The notes under the pieces: generated by a model
The model's database searches: none
Seen by the model: the letters and a program-made list of their open reading frames with translations, nothing else
Told to the model about the DNA's origin: nothing
Part shown: positions 24,301-44,215 of the stretch, piece after piece
Position numbering within the stretch: the first letter of the stretch is position 1
How the letters are laid out: every line of letters begins with the position of its first letter
Origin: Xestospongia muta
Taxonomy: Eukaryota; Porifera; Demospongiae; Haplosclerida; Petrosiidae
Direction of reading: 5' to 3'
Assembly: GCA_963693285.1 (NCBI GenBank)
Contig: OY848917.1
Coordinates: forward strand, 18,395,745 to 18,459,744
Length of the DNA stretch: 64,000 nt
Translations under genes and position numbers: made by a program

Positions 24301-25896
24301 ATCAAGGAAGCATGACCAGGACAATCTACTAGTGTGAACTGGACTAGTTCATAACCAGAGCCTAATAAGAATTATGTAGGTAGGAGTATGTTGGCTGAAT
24401 ATAATAATTTATATTAGCTACAAGTGTATGTATGATTTTGTCAACAATTTAATAGCTGTATTGTGAAATAGCTTTTTGCTAAAATTGACAATATTAGATG
24501 GAACAAAGGTAATTGGTGTTTAGAAGTAAATTCTTTGTGAGCTATGTGCAACATTGAAAACATCCAGACTGATTAAGAAGACCAGAGATTGTAACATGTA
24601 GCTCATTTAATATGTACAATTTGTGTGCTAGTCTGAATTCTCCTTAATATGCATTACAATGTTGAAATGAGAGAATTTGAGCATTGTATTGTAATAACTT
24701 TATCTTTAAAATAAATGCTTATTCCATCTAGCATGTTGTGCCTGGTAGACAATCTTGTAATTGTTTGGGACCACATGTTATATAAGTAATAAGTTGTGTT
24801 TGTTTTCATTGCTTTAATCTATTGTTTTCTAGACAAACAAAAATGACAATCGATGTAACTAAAAATGCTCAAAGCTTCTCACTAAATTGCTCTTCTATAT
24901 TTCTAGCATCATCTTATAGCTATTAGTCTTCTATTGACATTGCTGCTAATTATGTAATCTTTGTATCTCTAATTAGTGGTTCATTATGAAGCCAGTCTTT
25001 TTCAAAACAACTATAGAATGATTTTTAAAAATTACAGTCTAGTTTTAAAATTGTGGTATCTAATGTTTAGAGAATATTTACTATACTCACCTTTTAATCT
25101 CTCAGGAATAGGAATTGAAAATGAGGAGAAACCTGTAAAGATGACAATGTTATTATAAAAGTCAAACACTAAGAACTTAACAAAGTTACAAATATAATTA
25201 TGTAATACTATTATAGAAGATCATACGGGAAAGTTAAAAAAAATGATTTTGGATTCTTTCTCTTACAATTTTGTACGGACAATTTATTATTATGATAAAC
25301 AAATAAATCTTTACAAATACATATTGTTTGTGATATTCATATCTTAGATAAATGCTCTTCTCACATAAAGTGATAAACCATAAACTATATACTGGACATA
25401 TGGGCTTTGTAAACTGCCAGTAATAAATCAATGAAATTTGAATGACTGCATTATCACACATTATAACAAGAAATCACTTACCTAAATCAAGTGTTATTCC
25501 TCTCTCTCTACTTTGTGGATTTTTGTCAAAGGATGCAGTTGAAGCCACAGAACTTAATGTTTTAGCTATTATGAAAATAATATAATAATGACCAACAAAT
25601 TTATATATACTAAGCAAATACAATAATGACACTCAAGCTTTACTACTATGTAAAACTGACAAATGAAGATAAATTGATTGGACTAAGAGTCCAAGAAGAT
25701 TACCATTTCACTATTACTGACATGAAGTCCAAGTTGCACAAAATTTTCACAAAAATACGGCACAAATTAAAACATACAAAATATAACATATTATACCTAA
25801 CGATGTCTTTCCACTGTCAATATGACCCAGCACTCCAATGTTGAAATTTAATATATTAGCACGATCTGAAGAGCTAGGATCAGGTTTCGCGGCCAT
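10869..25896 (-). CDS. EEFSEC: Selenocysteine-specific elongation factor, N-terminal ~307 residues (11 exons, 3' part not found)
   Basis: This GTPase delivers selenocysteyl-tRNA to UGA codons on the ribosome. Exons, in transcript order: 25896-25797, 25565-25482, 25132-25091, 24361-24284, 24073-24003, 13134-13036, 12773-12684, 12252-12208, 11462-11322, 11174-11091, 10957-10869. All junctions are GT-AG and the frame is kept throughout. GTPase motifs: GHIDSGKT (G1), SRERGITLDL (switch I), VDCPGHASLIR (G3), NKTDLL (G4). Later, VDHCFPIKGQGTVLTGT and KKVKSMQMFH are typical of the EEFSEC second domain. The start at 25896 (MAAKPD) is chosen because the conserved fold begins soon after; in-frame Mets at 25929, 25965 and 26001 are alternatives. 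Intron 5 (13135-24002) is 10.9 kb and hosts other genes. The last exon found ends in phase 2, so more coding sequence must follow. It would lie left of 10869 or outside the window. Confidence 0.93.
12351..12382. repeat. TA microsatellite in an EEFSEC intron
   Basis: Simple at/ta dinucleotide run inside the intron between EEFSEC exons 7 and 8. Confidence 0.85.
13947..16216 (+). CDS. Two-pass membrane protein, unrecognised family, member A (455 aa)
   Basis: I do not recognise this family. Three exons with GT-AG junctions keep frame: 13947-13956 (MAN plus one base), 14690-15094 and 15264-16216. The first ~138 residues are polar and likely cytoplasmic, with a YYSSDGG stretch and EIDPLL, which fits the acidic dileucine sorting pattern. 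A hydrophobic segment at ~141-162 (CLIFTIIICLTVVILFG) is followed by an ectodomain of ~255 residues with several Cys and N-x-S/T sites. A second membrane segment at ~421-443 is followed by a short tail rich in Cys, Arg and Lys. The block INTEGLQNF...YDKIEIEM before the second membrane segment is shared with members B and D. AATAAA lies at 16288-16293. The gene sits inside EEFSEC intron 5 on the opposite strand. The tiny exon 1 is supported by the same layout in B and D. Confidence 0.75.
16288..16293 (+). terminator. Polyadenylation signal AATAAA of member A
   Basis: AATAAA 72 bp after the stop codon of member A. The same sequence is conserved after the truncated copy near 20484. Confidence 0.6.
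16488..19170 (+). CDS. Two-pass membrane protein, unrecognised family, member B (445 aa)
   Basis: Same architecture as member A. Exons are 16488-16503 (MATPS plus one base), 17636-18010 and 18224-19170; the phases add up to exactly 446 codons. The N-terminal cytoplasmic part has SSSHS, DDRIPLL (acidic dileucine pattern) and KDCPLLSPL. The first membrane segment is at ~134-155 (GAFIAIFFFVIFVTCVVLLAL). The ectodomain starts HIAPLSAIELDLDKHKID and contains LFCGDN, SLYINNYAS and INTEGLHNF. The second membrane segment is at ~402-425, with a Tyr-rich tail. An alternative first exon in the same splice phase lies at 17083-17158. AATAAA is at 19187-19192. It is a paralogue of A and close to D. Confidence 0.8.
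17083..17158 (+). CDS. Possible alternative first exon of member B
   Basis: An ATG opens 25 codons (MSYKQGIPLLKAS...) and ends in a phase-1 GT donor, exactly the phase needed to join exon 2 of member B. The counterpart in member D, at 21241-21316, keeps the ATG, frame, length and donor. It would replace the five-residue start with a longer one carrying its own IPLL motif. The sequence just upstream is less AT-rich than its surroundings, which could mark a second promoter. Transcript data are needed to confirm. Confidence 0.5.
19187..19192 (+). terminator. Polyadenylation signal AATAAA of member B
   Basis: AATAAA 17 bp after the stop codon of member B. Confidence 0.5.
19240..19330. repeat. 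AT-rich palindromic cluster
   Basis: Repeated blocks of the type atatcatatgtcatat and catgatatattatatgacat form several overlapping inverted repeats. They lie directly downstream of member B and upstream of the duplicated segment that begins at about 19954, so the cluster may have helped the rearrangement. Confidence 0.6.
19954..20413 (+). pseudogene. Truncated, frameshifted 3' copy of member A
   Basis: Bases 19954-20413 duplicate 15758-16216 almost exactly, but the exons for the N-terminus, first membrane segment and half of the ectodomain are missing. Near 20096 the motif gtct is doubled (gtgtctgtctacc against gtgtctacc in member A), adding four bases and shifting the frame. After that the sequence again reads as the conserved block, the second membrane segment and the Cys-rich tail. 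The first exon of member D starts 247 bp later, just as member B's first exon follows member A. The duplication breakpoint therefore fell inside A's last exon. Confidence 0.85.
20661..23295 (+). CDS. Two-pass membrane protein, unrecognised family, member D (440 aa)
   Basis: Exons are 20661-20676 (MASPL plus one base), 21798-22118 and 22310-23295; together they make exactly 441 codons. It is a close paralogue of member B. The cytoplasmic part keeps GRDGHVTISPQGIV, SSSHSIFEAQG and KDCPLLSPLVFRC. The first membrane segment is at ~116-138, with an ectodomain HVAPLSVIAFDLDKHKID onward. The conserved blocks LFCGVF, SLYINNYAGS and INTEGLYNF come before a second membrane segment at ~400-419. The cytoplasmic region is about 18 residues shorter than in B: a repeated R-I-P-L-rich stretch (DDRIPLLRHDDRIPL) is present once or changed here. 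The alternative first exon is at 21241-21316. It lies inside EEFSEC intron 5, opposite strand. Confidence 0.8.
21241..21316 (+). CDS. Possible alternative first exon of member D
   Basis: Counterpart of 17083-17158. It has ATG, 25 codons beginning MSYKQGIPLLKAS, and a phase-1 donor cag|gtaaag. Both the open frame and the donor survived the duplication despite several base changes nearby, which favours function over chance. Confidence 0.5.
23296..24002. other. Remainder of EEFSEC intron 5, no further gene seen
   Basis: AT-rich sequence between the stop of member D and EEFSEC exon 5. I found no coding exon or clear repeat apart from short duplicated words such as 'aaaagaaacgattt'. Confidence 0.5.
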
Positions 25897-26029
25897 TTTG
25901 TAATTGTCTGTGGAGTTAATTTTAGCCATTTCCTGTTCACTCCCGTACACACTCGTGTTGAACATCTTGTGCAAGAGACTCGTGTAGTTTTCTTGTTCCA
26001 ACTACAGACAATTAACTAGCGATACAGCT
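25897..26029. promoter_or_regulatory. Shared head-to-head promoter region of EEFSEC and the PH-FYVE gene
   Basis: The two divergent start codons are only 133 bp apart (25896 minus, 26030 plus), or 28 bp if the most upstream EEFSEC Met is used. The interval is richer in G and C than its surroundings. No TATA box is obvious. The control elements of both genes must overlap or lie within the first exons and introns. Confidence 0.65.
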
Positions 26030-35456
<9,427 letters not shown>

Positions 35457-36645
35457 ACATCAATGAGTTTACATTGTGTGCTACAGATACTTTACATTTC
35501 AATTAATCCAATTATATTTACATGTATTGTGAAGATGTAAATACACTTTATTGTTTGTGAATTCTGTATGTTATGCTGTGGTACAAACAATGTTAGGACA
35601 ATGCATAAATCTCCATTTTTATATTGTATTTTCATAGCGTGACTACACACAGATATTAATGTGTTTTGTGTATTAAACTTTGTTTTTAAAAGTTTTAATT
35701 TCCAATAATAGCAATAATAGAATTATAAATAACCACGGAAGGGTGTGGCTTATTTGTTGCTTTTTAACGAAGAAGAGTTACACGTATAGGTAAGTTTTAC
35801 TGTGGTTTTTTTATAAATTATTGTCAATTTGTTATCAATCAGTTGTTGATGCTATATTTATATGATTATAAAAAATCAATAGCAAATATATAATATGTGC
35901 CCGTGCTAAAACTTTTAATTTGTGCAGCAAGGTTATCTCTGTGTGATCTTGAAAGAGCACACAAATATCATCAACAGTTTATACTGTATTTAATATGGTA
36001 TACTTAATATGCTTAGTTATGGAAACAAAGAAAGTTTCAGGTGTGTATGTTCTAACATACAATATCGCTTTCTTCCAAACTATTAATCATAATCTTAAAA
36101 AACTATACTTAATAATCCAGAAATATTAACTATGTAATGAATGTCATTGTTTAGTTTTAAGTTAATAATTGTCACTCTAGAAATTTGTTTAAGGAATTTG
36201 TAATTCTAGGAAGCTAACATTTTTGAAAGGTAGATAAAGGTAGATAAAGGAGTTAACATTTTGGGGTTGATATATTAAAGGAGATAAATTGATACCACAT
36301 ACAAGACAAACAAGGTGCTATATTAACAGCACAGAATTAGTTATTTTTATTAACTTGACTATTAGAGATCTACAACTCTTTTAGGACAGTATATTTGCCC
36401 AATTTTGCTAAGACTTTCTATACTACTATTATAAATTATAAAATCACTACCTCCCTTAAGTATGAATTTTTATGTGGGAGGTTTTTATCATCATAACTAG
36501 TCAGACATCAATTGTATTAATTGCTTTGCTGTCTCTCAACAATGTTTTTACTCCCACTAACTGTTAGTGTAATACTGTCTTCAAATATTAACAGTTAGTA
36601 TTCTAATTCTCATTTGTAGTAATGATTCTCATACCTTTAATAGAT
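35457..36645. other. Intergenic: 3' flank of the PH-FYVE gene and 5' region of beta-helix copy 1
   Basis: No coding gene seen. A donor-like cacgtatag|gtaagt at 35789/35790 sits where copies 2-4 of the array have a leader exon, and an acceptor tag precedes the copy 1 ATG at 36643. The leader exon of copy 1 is therefore possible but weakly supported. Confidence 0.4.
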
Positions 36646-39600
36646 ATGAAGTTACTTGTGATCCAAGTTACTACAGTTTTGTGCCTGCTTTGTTGTGGTA
36701 TAATAAACTGCTCTACACTTTGTGTGGTAAGTGATCATAGTGATGCCTCATCTGTAACCAGCTCTGGAAAAGATTGTAATATTACCACAAAAAATATCAC
36801 TTTGGCCTTCGTTCTTTTTAATGATCATTCTGATCAATATTCTACTATTGTTGTAGTAGGACAGCATAAGTTGCTGCCTTCATTGTCTACCACGTTTCAT
36901 AGTGTTACTAACCTGCATATTATTGGACAAAACTCTTCTGAAATTACTTGCAATACTGGAGCAGGATTAGCGTTTATAGACTCAGCTAACATTGTCATTA
37001 AAAACATTCGGTTTATTGGCTGTGGAGCTGTGCATTATGGCACTAGTAAAGTCAATGATGTGTTTCCTTTATTATCAGCCTCTCTTTATTTTCTCAAATG
37101 TGTCAATATTACTATGGATTCAATAATAATATCAGATAGTGATGGATTTGGTGTTCAAATTTATGCAACTGTTGGTTTTAATACTATTAAAAATAGTCTT
37201 TTTACAAACAATGGGAATTCTCAACAATATGGTGGTGGTGTTCATATTGAATTCCCCTATTGCTATCCCACCAGTGAACATCTTTGTGTATCCAATTATT
37301 CTGACTACTACAAAATGAATTCAACTTATAATATCATTGACTGCATATTTGAAGATAATAATGCCTTAACACCAAATGCTAGCATCACCACTTACATTAA
37401 ACCTTACAATGAGTCTCATGTTTCCTTTGGTAGAGGAGGAGGGTTATCATTTGTCCTCAAGGGTGCAGCCAAAAATAACAAAATAGTTTTGAATAATTGT
37501 ACATTTTCTAATAATAGTGCTCTTTTTGGAGGAGGTCTGTATATTCAATTGTTAGATGAAGCACAACATAATGTAGTTACAGTGAACAATAGCTTATTTG
37601 ATATGAACAAGGCATTAGATGTGGGAGGTGGTGCAAAAGTTAACATCCTCTCTTTTTCCAATTCAAGTTTTCAATTCAATAATGTTCGTTTCAGTCATTG
37701 TCACTTTAACAACAACTCTGCTATGGAAATTGCTGGAGGACTATCATTGTTAGCTACTAAGGAACAACATTATATTTTCCCAACGAATGTCTTTTCAATT
37801 GACTCAACACAATTTTCTGCCAACAAAGCACAATATGGTGCAGCATTAGATCTTTCAACTTGGCGTTCATTGACTGGAATAACTGTGCAGCTTGAAACAT
37901 CTAACTGCAACTTTATAGACAATTATATTACTACAAAATTAGGAAGAGTTGTTGGATCTGGAACAGTTTATCTTAGTGATATCACTGTAAATCTATATGA
38001 TTCTATTATATTCAAACATAACAATGGGTCTGCTGTTGTAGCAAGTGGAAGTGTTGTGTCATTCAAAGACAACTGCTCAGCTAATTTTACTGAAAATACT
38101 GGTATATCTGGTGGTGCATTATCACTATTTGCTCATTCGTACATTGTTGTTGGTAAACATACTACATTTTCATTTATAAACAATGTAGCGAGTACATTGG
38201 GTGGAGCTATTTTTGCCTTTTTTGCTGGAGAACGTACCTTTCTTTCATCACGAGATTGCTTTTTGAGATACTATGATGCAAACATTGGACCATATGAGTG
38301 GTTGACACAATTTTATTTTCGTAACAACACAGCAAACAAACAACACAACTCTATCTATGCTACGTCGCTTCTTGCTTGTGTCTGGGGTATGGACAGTGGT
38401 GTGCCGGACACATTAGATATCCAGAAAAATGTATTTTGTTGGAATTCTACAGATCGTTGGATATATGAAACTGATAACTTGACACTTGATGAATGTCACA
38501 ATCAAATTGCAACTGCCCCAGCAAATTTCAGTAGTGAAGTCGTTAATATTAGTGTAGTACCAGGTATGTCAACTCACTTTAGTCTAACTGCATTTGATGC
38601 TCAAAATGATACTATAAAGAATAATCTTTATTTTCTATCTTCCCAATCTGATGATGTTATAATAGAGAGGAACTATGACTATATTTCAACAACTACCATA
38701 AAACTAAAGAAAGCCAGAAAAGATGTCACTAATGGAACAGTGATACTTCAAACCCTCTCACCACATATTATTCAATCTATCTTGAATGTTACTTTTAAAG
38801 ACTGCTCTCTTGGTTTGCAATTTCAGAATGAAACATGTAAATGCCCTAATAACTCCAAAGCTTTTCATGGTTTTGCTAAATGTTATAGAGACTCCAAAGT
38901 TGAGCTACAACGAGGATATTGGATTGGTAATTATAAGAAGGATAATGTCTCAGATATCATAGTTGTTGCTCAATGTTATTATTGCAATAATAATGCTTCT
39001 ACCATTGCGTTGGATGGTGGCTTTCTTCCAGTTAAGTACTTGTCGTGTAAAGACAACAGAGAAGGATTTCTTTGCAGTGAATGCAGAGATGGTACTGCAC
39101 CTGCTATTAACACAGGTGACTTTCAATGTGTAGAATGTAATGGTGTGGATGCTGGTGGTGTTTCATATGTTATAAGTCACTTTATTGTAGCAACAATAAT
39201 ATTCTTTGTCATATTGTTCACTAATTTTGCTTTAACGTCTGGAAAACTTGCTGCAGTTACCCTATTTGCACAAATGTTTGTTGTCATTCTTGGTGACATT
39301 GACCTGTATACAGCTGATATTGTGAAATCTCATAAACTTGCCCACGAACTTCATCAGTTTTATAGGTTTATATATGGTCTGTTTAATCTTGATTTCTTTC
39401 TTGTTTTTCCACCAAGATGTCTGGGACCAAACTTGAACTCAGCTCAAGTATTAGCTCTTCTGTACATTCCTGCTACATACCCTCTGTTTCTTGTATTGGC
39501 TACTTATATTGTGTTCAAATTAGAAAAAAGGGCTTGTCTTCAATTAATATCTGAACGCACTGTTCTACGTATTCGACCAATACGAGATGCCATTAACAGA

Positions 39601-40647
39601 ATTAAACATCAAGAAAATATGGACAAAAAAGTGTCAATTGCACAGAAGATTTGGAATGCAACAGCCACTGCTACTCTACTGAGTTACACAAAAATCACAA
39701 TAATCACATTTCATCTCTTGACACCAGTTGAGCTATGGGACAAAGACAATAAAATTCAAGGTATTCGTATGTACTTTTATGCAAACAAGAATGTATTTAC
39801 ACCTGAATTTACAATTCCAGCTTTGATTATTGGGCTATATGTTTTGTGTTTTCCATTTCTCTTGTTGCTCTTTTTCTATGAAGAGGATCTTTCAAATCGA
39901 ATGTTGTGTAATTCAGAAGATAGTCTAGCCAGTCAATGTGAAGATGAGATAAGAATAGAGAATACAAAACCAAGATTTTTAAATCATCTCTTGTATGCAT
40001 ATCAAAGAGATTACAAACGTGTGAAATCACCAAACAGTTTAGCTAAACAAAATGAAGATGGCAACAAATGTTTTAAGTGTTTTAAAAACCACTGGCAAAT
40101 ACGAATGGGTAGATTTTGGAAATGGGAGAGTCTTTGTAATGATTTTCGTTGGGCTCCTGGAGCATACTTTTTTGTTCGTATTTTTCTATTGTCAGCTCGA
40201 CTTAGTGCCTTTAGTTTTGCAATTCAGTACATAATTCAGATAATTATATGTTCTGTAACAGCTATATTGGTGATATTTTTTCAACCATATCGAAAAAGTT
40301 GGATGAATAAACTTGATGCTTCTGTATTTCAAATTATGGTAATGATATTAAGTATCAGTTTATATCAATACTACCTTGTTGTAGCTGGATCTGGATTATC
40401 AGTGTGGGGATTTTGGTTTCAACACTTTTTAATTTCACTGCCTCTACTTTATCTTATTTCCTTGGTTGTTATTAGCATCTGGAAATCTCATTGGTTTTAT
40501 GAAATATGGAAAAGTCTAAAGTTGAAATGTTATGCCAAGGATGGAAAAAACAAACAAATTAATTTAACTAATTTTGAAGAAAATGGAGAAAAGGAGCAAT
40601 GTTTGAATTCACCATATTATGTCGCAGAAGATGCTGTTGTGAATTAA
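36646..40647 (+). CDS. Beta-helix ectodomain, multi-membrane protein, array copy 1 (1333 aa)
   Basis: One uninterrupted coding exon. The start at 36646 (MKLLVIQ) matches all other copies; an in-frame ATG 24 bp upstream is less likely. A signal peptide (~1-22) is followed by a long ectodomain with parallel beta-helix character. It has repeated F-x-x-N-x-A/S...GG-[AGL] motifs such as FSNNSALFGGGLYI, FTENTGISGGALSL and FINNVASTLGGAIF, the pattern also seen in chlamydial Pmp-type repeats. N-x-S/T sites are abundant. A Cys-rich linker (~715-835) includes CKCPNNS, EGFLCSEC and FQCVEC. About nine or ten hydrophobic segments follow from ~838 to ~1282, including TNFALTSGKLAAVTLFAQMF and the FQPYRKSWMNKLDAS turn. 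A ~170-residue region between membrane segments holds a large charged loop. The tail is cytoplasmic and polar. Function is unknown; a surface receptor or channel role is only inference. AATAAA is at 40929. Confidence 0.85.
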   Translation: MKLLVIQVTTVLCLLCCGIINCSTLCVVSDHSDASSVTSSGKDCNITTKNITLAFVLFNDHSDQYSTIVVVGQHKLLPSLSTTFHSVTNLHIIGQNSSEITCNTGAGLAFIDSANIVIKNIRFIGCGAVHYGTSKVNDVFPLLSASLYFLKCVNITMDSIIISDSDGFGVQIYATVGFNTIKNSLFTNNGNSQQYGGGVHIEFPYCYPTSEHLCVSNYSDYYKMNSTYNIIDCIFEDNNALTPNASITTYIKPYNESHVSFGRGGGLSFVLKGAAKNNKIVLNNCTFSNNSALFGGGLYIQLLDEAQHNVVTVNNSLFDMNKALDVGGGAKVNILSFSNSSFQFNNVRFSHCHFNNNSAMEIAGGLSLLATKEQHYIFPTNVFSIDSTQFSANKAQYGAALDLSTWRSLTGITVQLETSNCNFIDNYITTKLGRVVGSGTVYLSDITVNLYDSIIFKHNNGSAVVASGSVVSFKDNCSANFTENTGISGGALSLFAHSYIVVGKHTTFSFINNVASTLGGAIFAFFAGERTFLSSRDCFLRYYDANIGPYEWLTQFYFRNNTANKQHNSIYATSLLACVWGMDSGVPDTLDIQKNVFCWNSTDRWIYETDNLTLDECHNQIATAPANFSSEVVNISVVPGMSTHFSLTAFDAQNDTIKNNLYFLSSQSDDVIIERNYDYISTTTIKLKKARKDVTNGTVILQTLSPHIIQSILNVTFKDCSLGLQFQNETCKCPNNSKAFHGFAKCYRDSKVELQRGYWIGNYKKDNVSDIIVVAQCYYCNNNASTIALDGGFLPVKYLSCKDNREGFLCSECRDGTAPAINTGDFQCVECNGVDAGGVSYVISHFIVATIIFFVILFTNFALTSGKLAAVTLFAQMFVVILGDIDLYTADIVKSHKLAHELHQFYRFIYGLFNLDFFLVFPPRCLGPNLNSAQVLALLYIPATYPLFLVLATYIVFKLEKRACLQLISERTVLRIRPIRDAINRIKHQENMDKKVSIAQKIWNATATATLLSYTKITIITFHLLTPVELWDKDNKIQGIRMYFYANKNVFTPEFTIPALIIGLYVLCFPFLLLLFFYEEDLSNRMLCNSEDSLASQCEDEIRIENTKPRFLNHLLYAYQRDYKRVKSPNSLAKQNEDGNKCFKCFKNHWQIRMGRFWKWESLCNDFRWAPGAYFFVRIFLLSARLSAFSFAIQYIIQIIICSVTAILVIFFQPYRKSWMNKLDASVFQIMVMILSISLYQYYLVVAGSGLSVWGFWFQHFLISLPLLYLISLVVISIWKSHWFYEIWKSLKLKCYAKDGKNKQINLTNFEENGEKEQCLNSPYYVAEDAVVN

Positions 40648-40928
40648 TAGATTTCCTTTTGTGACTTTTTAAGCTGTGTGATTATTTTTGCTTAATTTTA
40701 AAACTGCGTAATTCTTTTTGCTGAACTTAGGATCAGTCTTAAGTAATGAGATAATTTTTTTTTAAATGTGTGATTGTTTTTGCAAAGTATGACCTAATTA
40801 TATGATACTTAATTGATTAAATTTAATAATGTCAAAAATGAAAACTGAGCAGTTAGAGGAAAGGGTTGGTTGTAAATTTTGACTTATATTGTACAATTAT
40901 TATGATGTGGTAATTCATATCTTTTAAT

Positions 40929-40934
40929 AATAAA
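40929..40934 (+). terminator. Polyadenylation signal AATAAA after copy 1
   Basis: AATAAA about 280 bp after the stop codon of copy 1, with GT-rich sequence (gtgtgtgtgttg) just downstream, which fits a poly(A) site. Confidence 0.5.
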
Positions 40935-41719
40935 GTAACAGTGTGTGTGTTGACTTATCAAAGAAAGTATTATATTGATAACAAAAGTTCACAGAACATG
41001 GCAGTCAATGAAGGGTAGGTTAGTAGAAGTATTATGTAGATATTGGAGCTACTTTTTATCATACTATCAACTGTGCTTATGAAAAGATAGAAATATACAT
41101 AAACTCTTGTTCTCTGTTCTGATGCATATCAAGCTGCCTACCAATGTCAACTTGAGACCCATAGGTGGAATTGTTTATAGTCTGATCCACTAAATAAAGA
41201 TTATATCAGCTACTAAGTATTTCAAACAAACAACAAAATGTGACACTCAATCAGAAAGCATTGCATTTTTAAACACACTAGAAAGTTTTGAAGTATAAAC
41301 TAAATTATTATATATAGTTTGTAGACTATTTTATAATTGGTGATTTCATATTTTATTAATGTATAAACTGAGATCAGTAAAATAGTAAACAGAATGAATA
41401 ATTATTTTGATCATTTTTCTCCTCCAAACATTCCACAGTTTCATATGATAAAATGCTTATTAAATGAATTTAGTCAACTATATAAATTAAGAGTAAAAAC
41501 ATGACTCTCTTGCAATAAAATGATAACAACATTTTGTCATCTGTGTATTTATTTTTGTTTGGTGCTGTAGAGTACGTGTAGTGTGTGGTCTTTTCAAGTT
41601 GTGGCAAGACAATGTTCTCTAGAATTTAAGGAAAAATAGCATAATTGGAAAAAGGCTATATTTATATAAGCGGGTAATTTTGGATGGAGAGATTTTTGTG
41701 AAATTTAAAATTTAGTAAA

Positions 41720-43951
41720 TGACTTTCCACCTACTATCACCACACTCCTAATTACAACAATATATTGGCAATTCAACCAATATTTTCTCCCTCCAAAATT
41801 ACCCACTATATGGTACAAAGAAATTAACACAACACCATAGCTTTGTGTTTTATGTTACTTTGGTTATACCAGGAAAAGTTAAGAAAAATTAATGATTCTC
41901 TTGAGGACAATTTGAGTAGTGATTTACTTAAAAATTTTGGCTGATAAATTAAGGATTAAATAGTCATCATAGTATTTTGATTCTCTAATAGCTGTAAGTT
42001 GATTTAGAATAAAAATGTCTTTAAAATTGCATCATTTGCTGGTGATCTACAAATAAGAAAAAGTACAGTGGCATACATATGCTGTTAGTTTCAGTTATCA
42101 TTACTGGGTATTGGTAGTAAACAAACCCTTTATTACCTTCTTGTTCACAACTGATCCGATCTTTCTCCTCACCCTTTTAAAGCTATTCTGTACATCTATA
42201 ATAGGAAAAGATAAATATTGATACATGGTAATATACGGACAAACCATCAATATTTTCCACTTTTTAGTAGTTTCCTTATTAATATTGATCTTTAAATTAC
42301 TTTTCAATCATAATTAAATAGATTATATTTAGCTGTGATTTTTTATATAATCATGACTTCTTTGATGTACTTTTAGCTGGGAGGACATCAGACAAACAAC
42401 AAGGTGTGGTGATTGTAGATATTGAACTCAAAGTACCTGTATCACCTTGAAATACCATTCCTGATAGAAAGAAGATACTTATTTATAGGTTGTATTTTTG
42501 TACCTTTATCACCAAGTGTGACCTCTTGTGCTCTCTTTCTGTTTTTAAACTTTACTTGTCCTGAGCTTCCTGTAGCTTTCAGACAAGTTATAATCAGTGA
42601 TCAAATGTACTCATGACCAGGCGTGTCTGCTTTAAAGACAAAGATGCATAGCATGTACATGCTTAGCAGACGTTGCAGTTGGCTGTCTGGGAGGAGTCTT
42701 GTTCAGTGGCACAAACAATTTAAATGGTTGAGAAGTCAATGGCATTTCACTAAATGCAATAGACAGAGCAGGCAGACCATGATCTTGAATGAATAGAGTT
42801 AGCTATATATGTACATCACGAGTAGCTCACATCAGGAGAATCATATTTGTGTGGAACCTTTTGCAATAATTTCTCTGTCCTTAAAAACATTGTTTGATGG
42901 AGAAAAACACCTGGATAATGTGAAATAGTTTTACTAATAGTGGTGACATTCTATTTCGTTTTAGAGCAATTCAATTGGTACATGTGCACACAAAAGTATA
43001 TCGAGTATAGTGGAGTTCTAATATTGACATCTATCCTTAAGAATGCAAGTACATGTTATTAGTATATGTAAGAGCTGTCTACGATCTGTTTAAAGTCTGT
43101 CCTGTTATATTGTATCCAATGTATCATTGCAGAAACTATTTGCAAAAATCAGTTACTTCCCACACATGATAGATTTAGATTTATAAATCCAATGACAAGC
43201 ACCTGTACTAGTACTGGATATTTGTTGTAAATTAATTACCAATTAGCCAAACCAGTGAGATAGTTAGTCTGACAGACAACAGCACCTAAAGCAGTCCACT
43301 AGCTTGTAAGATTAGCTGCACCTTGTTGCTGGTCTTATTTTGATTTGTAATCACCCTCTATATATAGAGGGGTTGTCCATTGGGAAGCATTACTGACATT
43401 ATTTGTTTTAGAGCTCTAGACTGTCTCGTGACTACATATACTGCTGAACTTGCCCCCTCCAAAGCCAAATGTGTTGTGTTAGTTAGCAATTTAGCATGTG
43501 TCTCTGTCACTCTCTGATCAGTTATCAAGGTATAGCAACATACATTTGATGCTCAGTAGGCAATAATAGAACAAAGAAACAATTTATACCAACTTAAAGA
43601 CACACAATCACAGTTACTGATTACTTGCACTTAATCATTGATTAATAAGATAGAGATAAAAATAAGTGATTGATGGTATCTGATATGTTTTAGTGTGATA
43701 AGCGATAATAAGTGGATGATTAGTAAATAAGCATATCTACCTTAGATTTAAAAGTAATTAGAAATGATCACATGATAAGGAAGTGAATTCCACACAGAGA
43801 GAATGGAAAGAACAAATGAGTTTTGTGAACCAGATGAGCAAGTAGCTCATCTACAATATTGACTAAACAGGAAGCTATTTGTCGGTTCTCCGCCCCGTTT
43901 CTAACTACAATCGTTCCATGTAAGTAAGCAGAGTGGTGGCTACAAGTACAG
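41720..43951. repeat. Duplicated flank unit, copy 1, ending in a leader exon
   Basis: This segment is repeated at about 49090-51028. Shared words include 'catcatttgctggtgat', 'agctggaaggacatcagaca' (one base changed here) and 'ggaagctatttgtcggttct'. It runs from the 3' flank of one array gene to the leader exon of the next. The last bases, gtggtggctacaagtacag|gtgagt, form a donor at 43951/43952 facing the acceptor before copy 2. No independent gene was recognised inside. Confidence 0.7.
43860..43951 (+). other. Putative leader exon of copy 2
   Basis: Conserved with 50945-51028 and, more loosely, with 58155-58251. It ends in a consensus donor gtgagt. In copies 3 and 4 the exon contains an ATG that would splice in frame to the conserved Met (phase 1); here that ATG reads GTG. 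It is therefore probably untranslated, at least in copy 2. Confidence 0.45.
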
Positions 43952-44215
43952 GTGAGTTTTATGAAAACATATACTTATAGTTAACTTACTTAACTTAATT
44001 ATCAAATAGTTATAGTAATTAAGATAATAAAGTAATATTTGGTTAGTGTAAGTCCATGGAACCTTTGGTTGTGCACCGAGGTCATTGTCTGTTTAGTTTT
44101 TTAAATGTTAGGAAAAAGCACACACGCTTATTGTTAACTGTTTTTATGCGTTGTGCTTAATATTTCTATTTCCTATGGAGATAAAGGGCTATATCAAGTT
44201 TGGCTCTGGTTTGAG

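Noticed and set aside
42101..42616. Short open frames in the flank unit between copies 1 and 2
   Set aside because: The matching flank at 49.3-50.1 kb breaks the frames with indels, so they are not under coding constraint.
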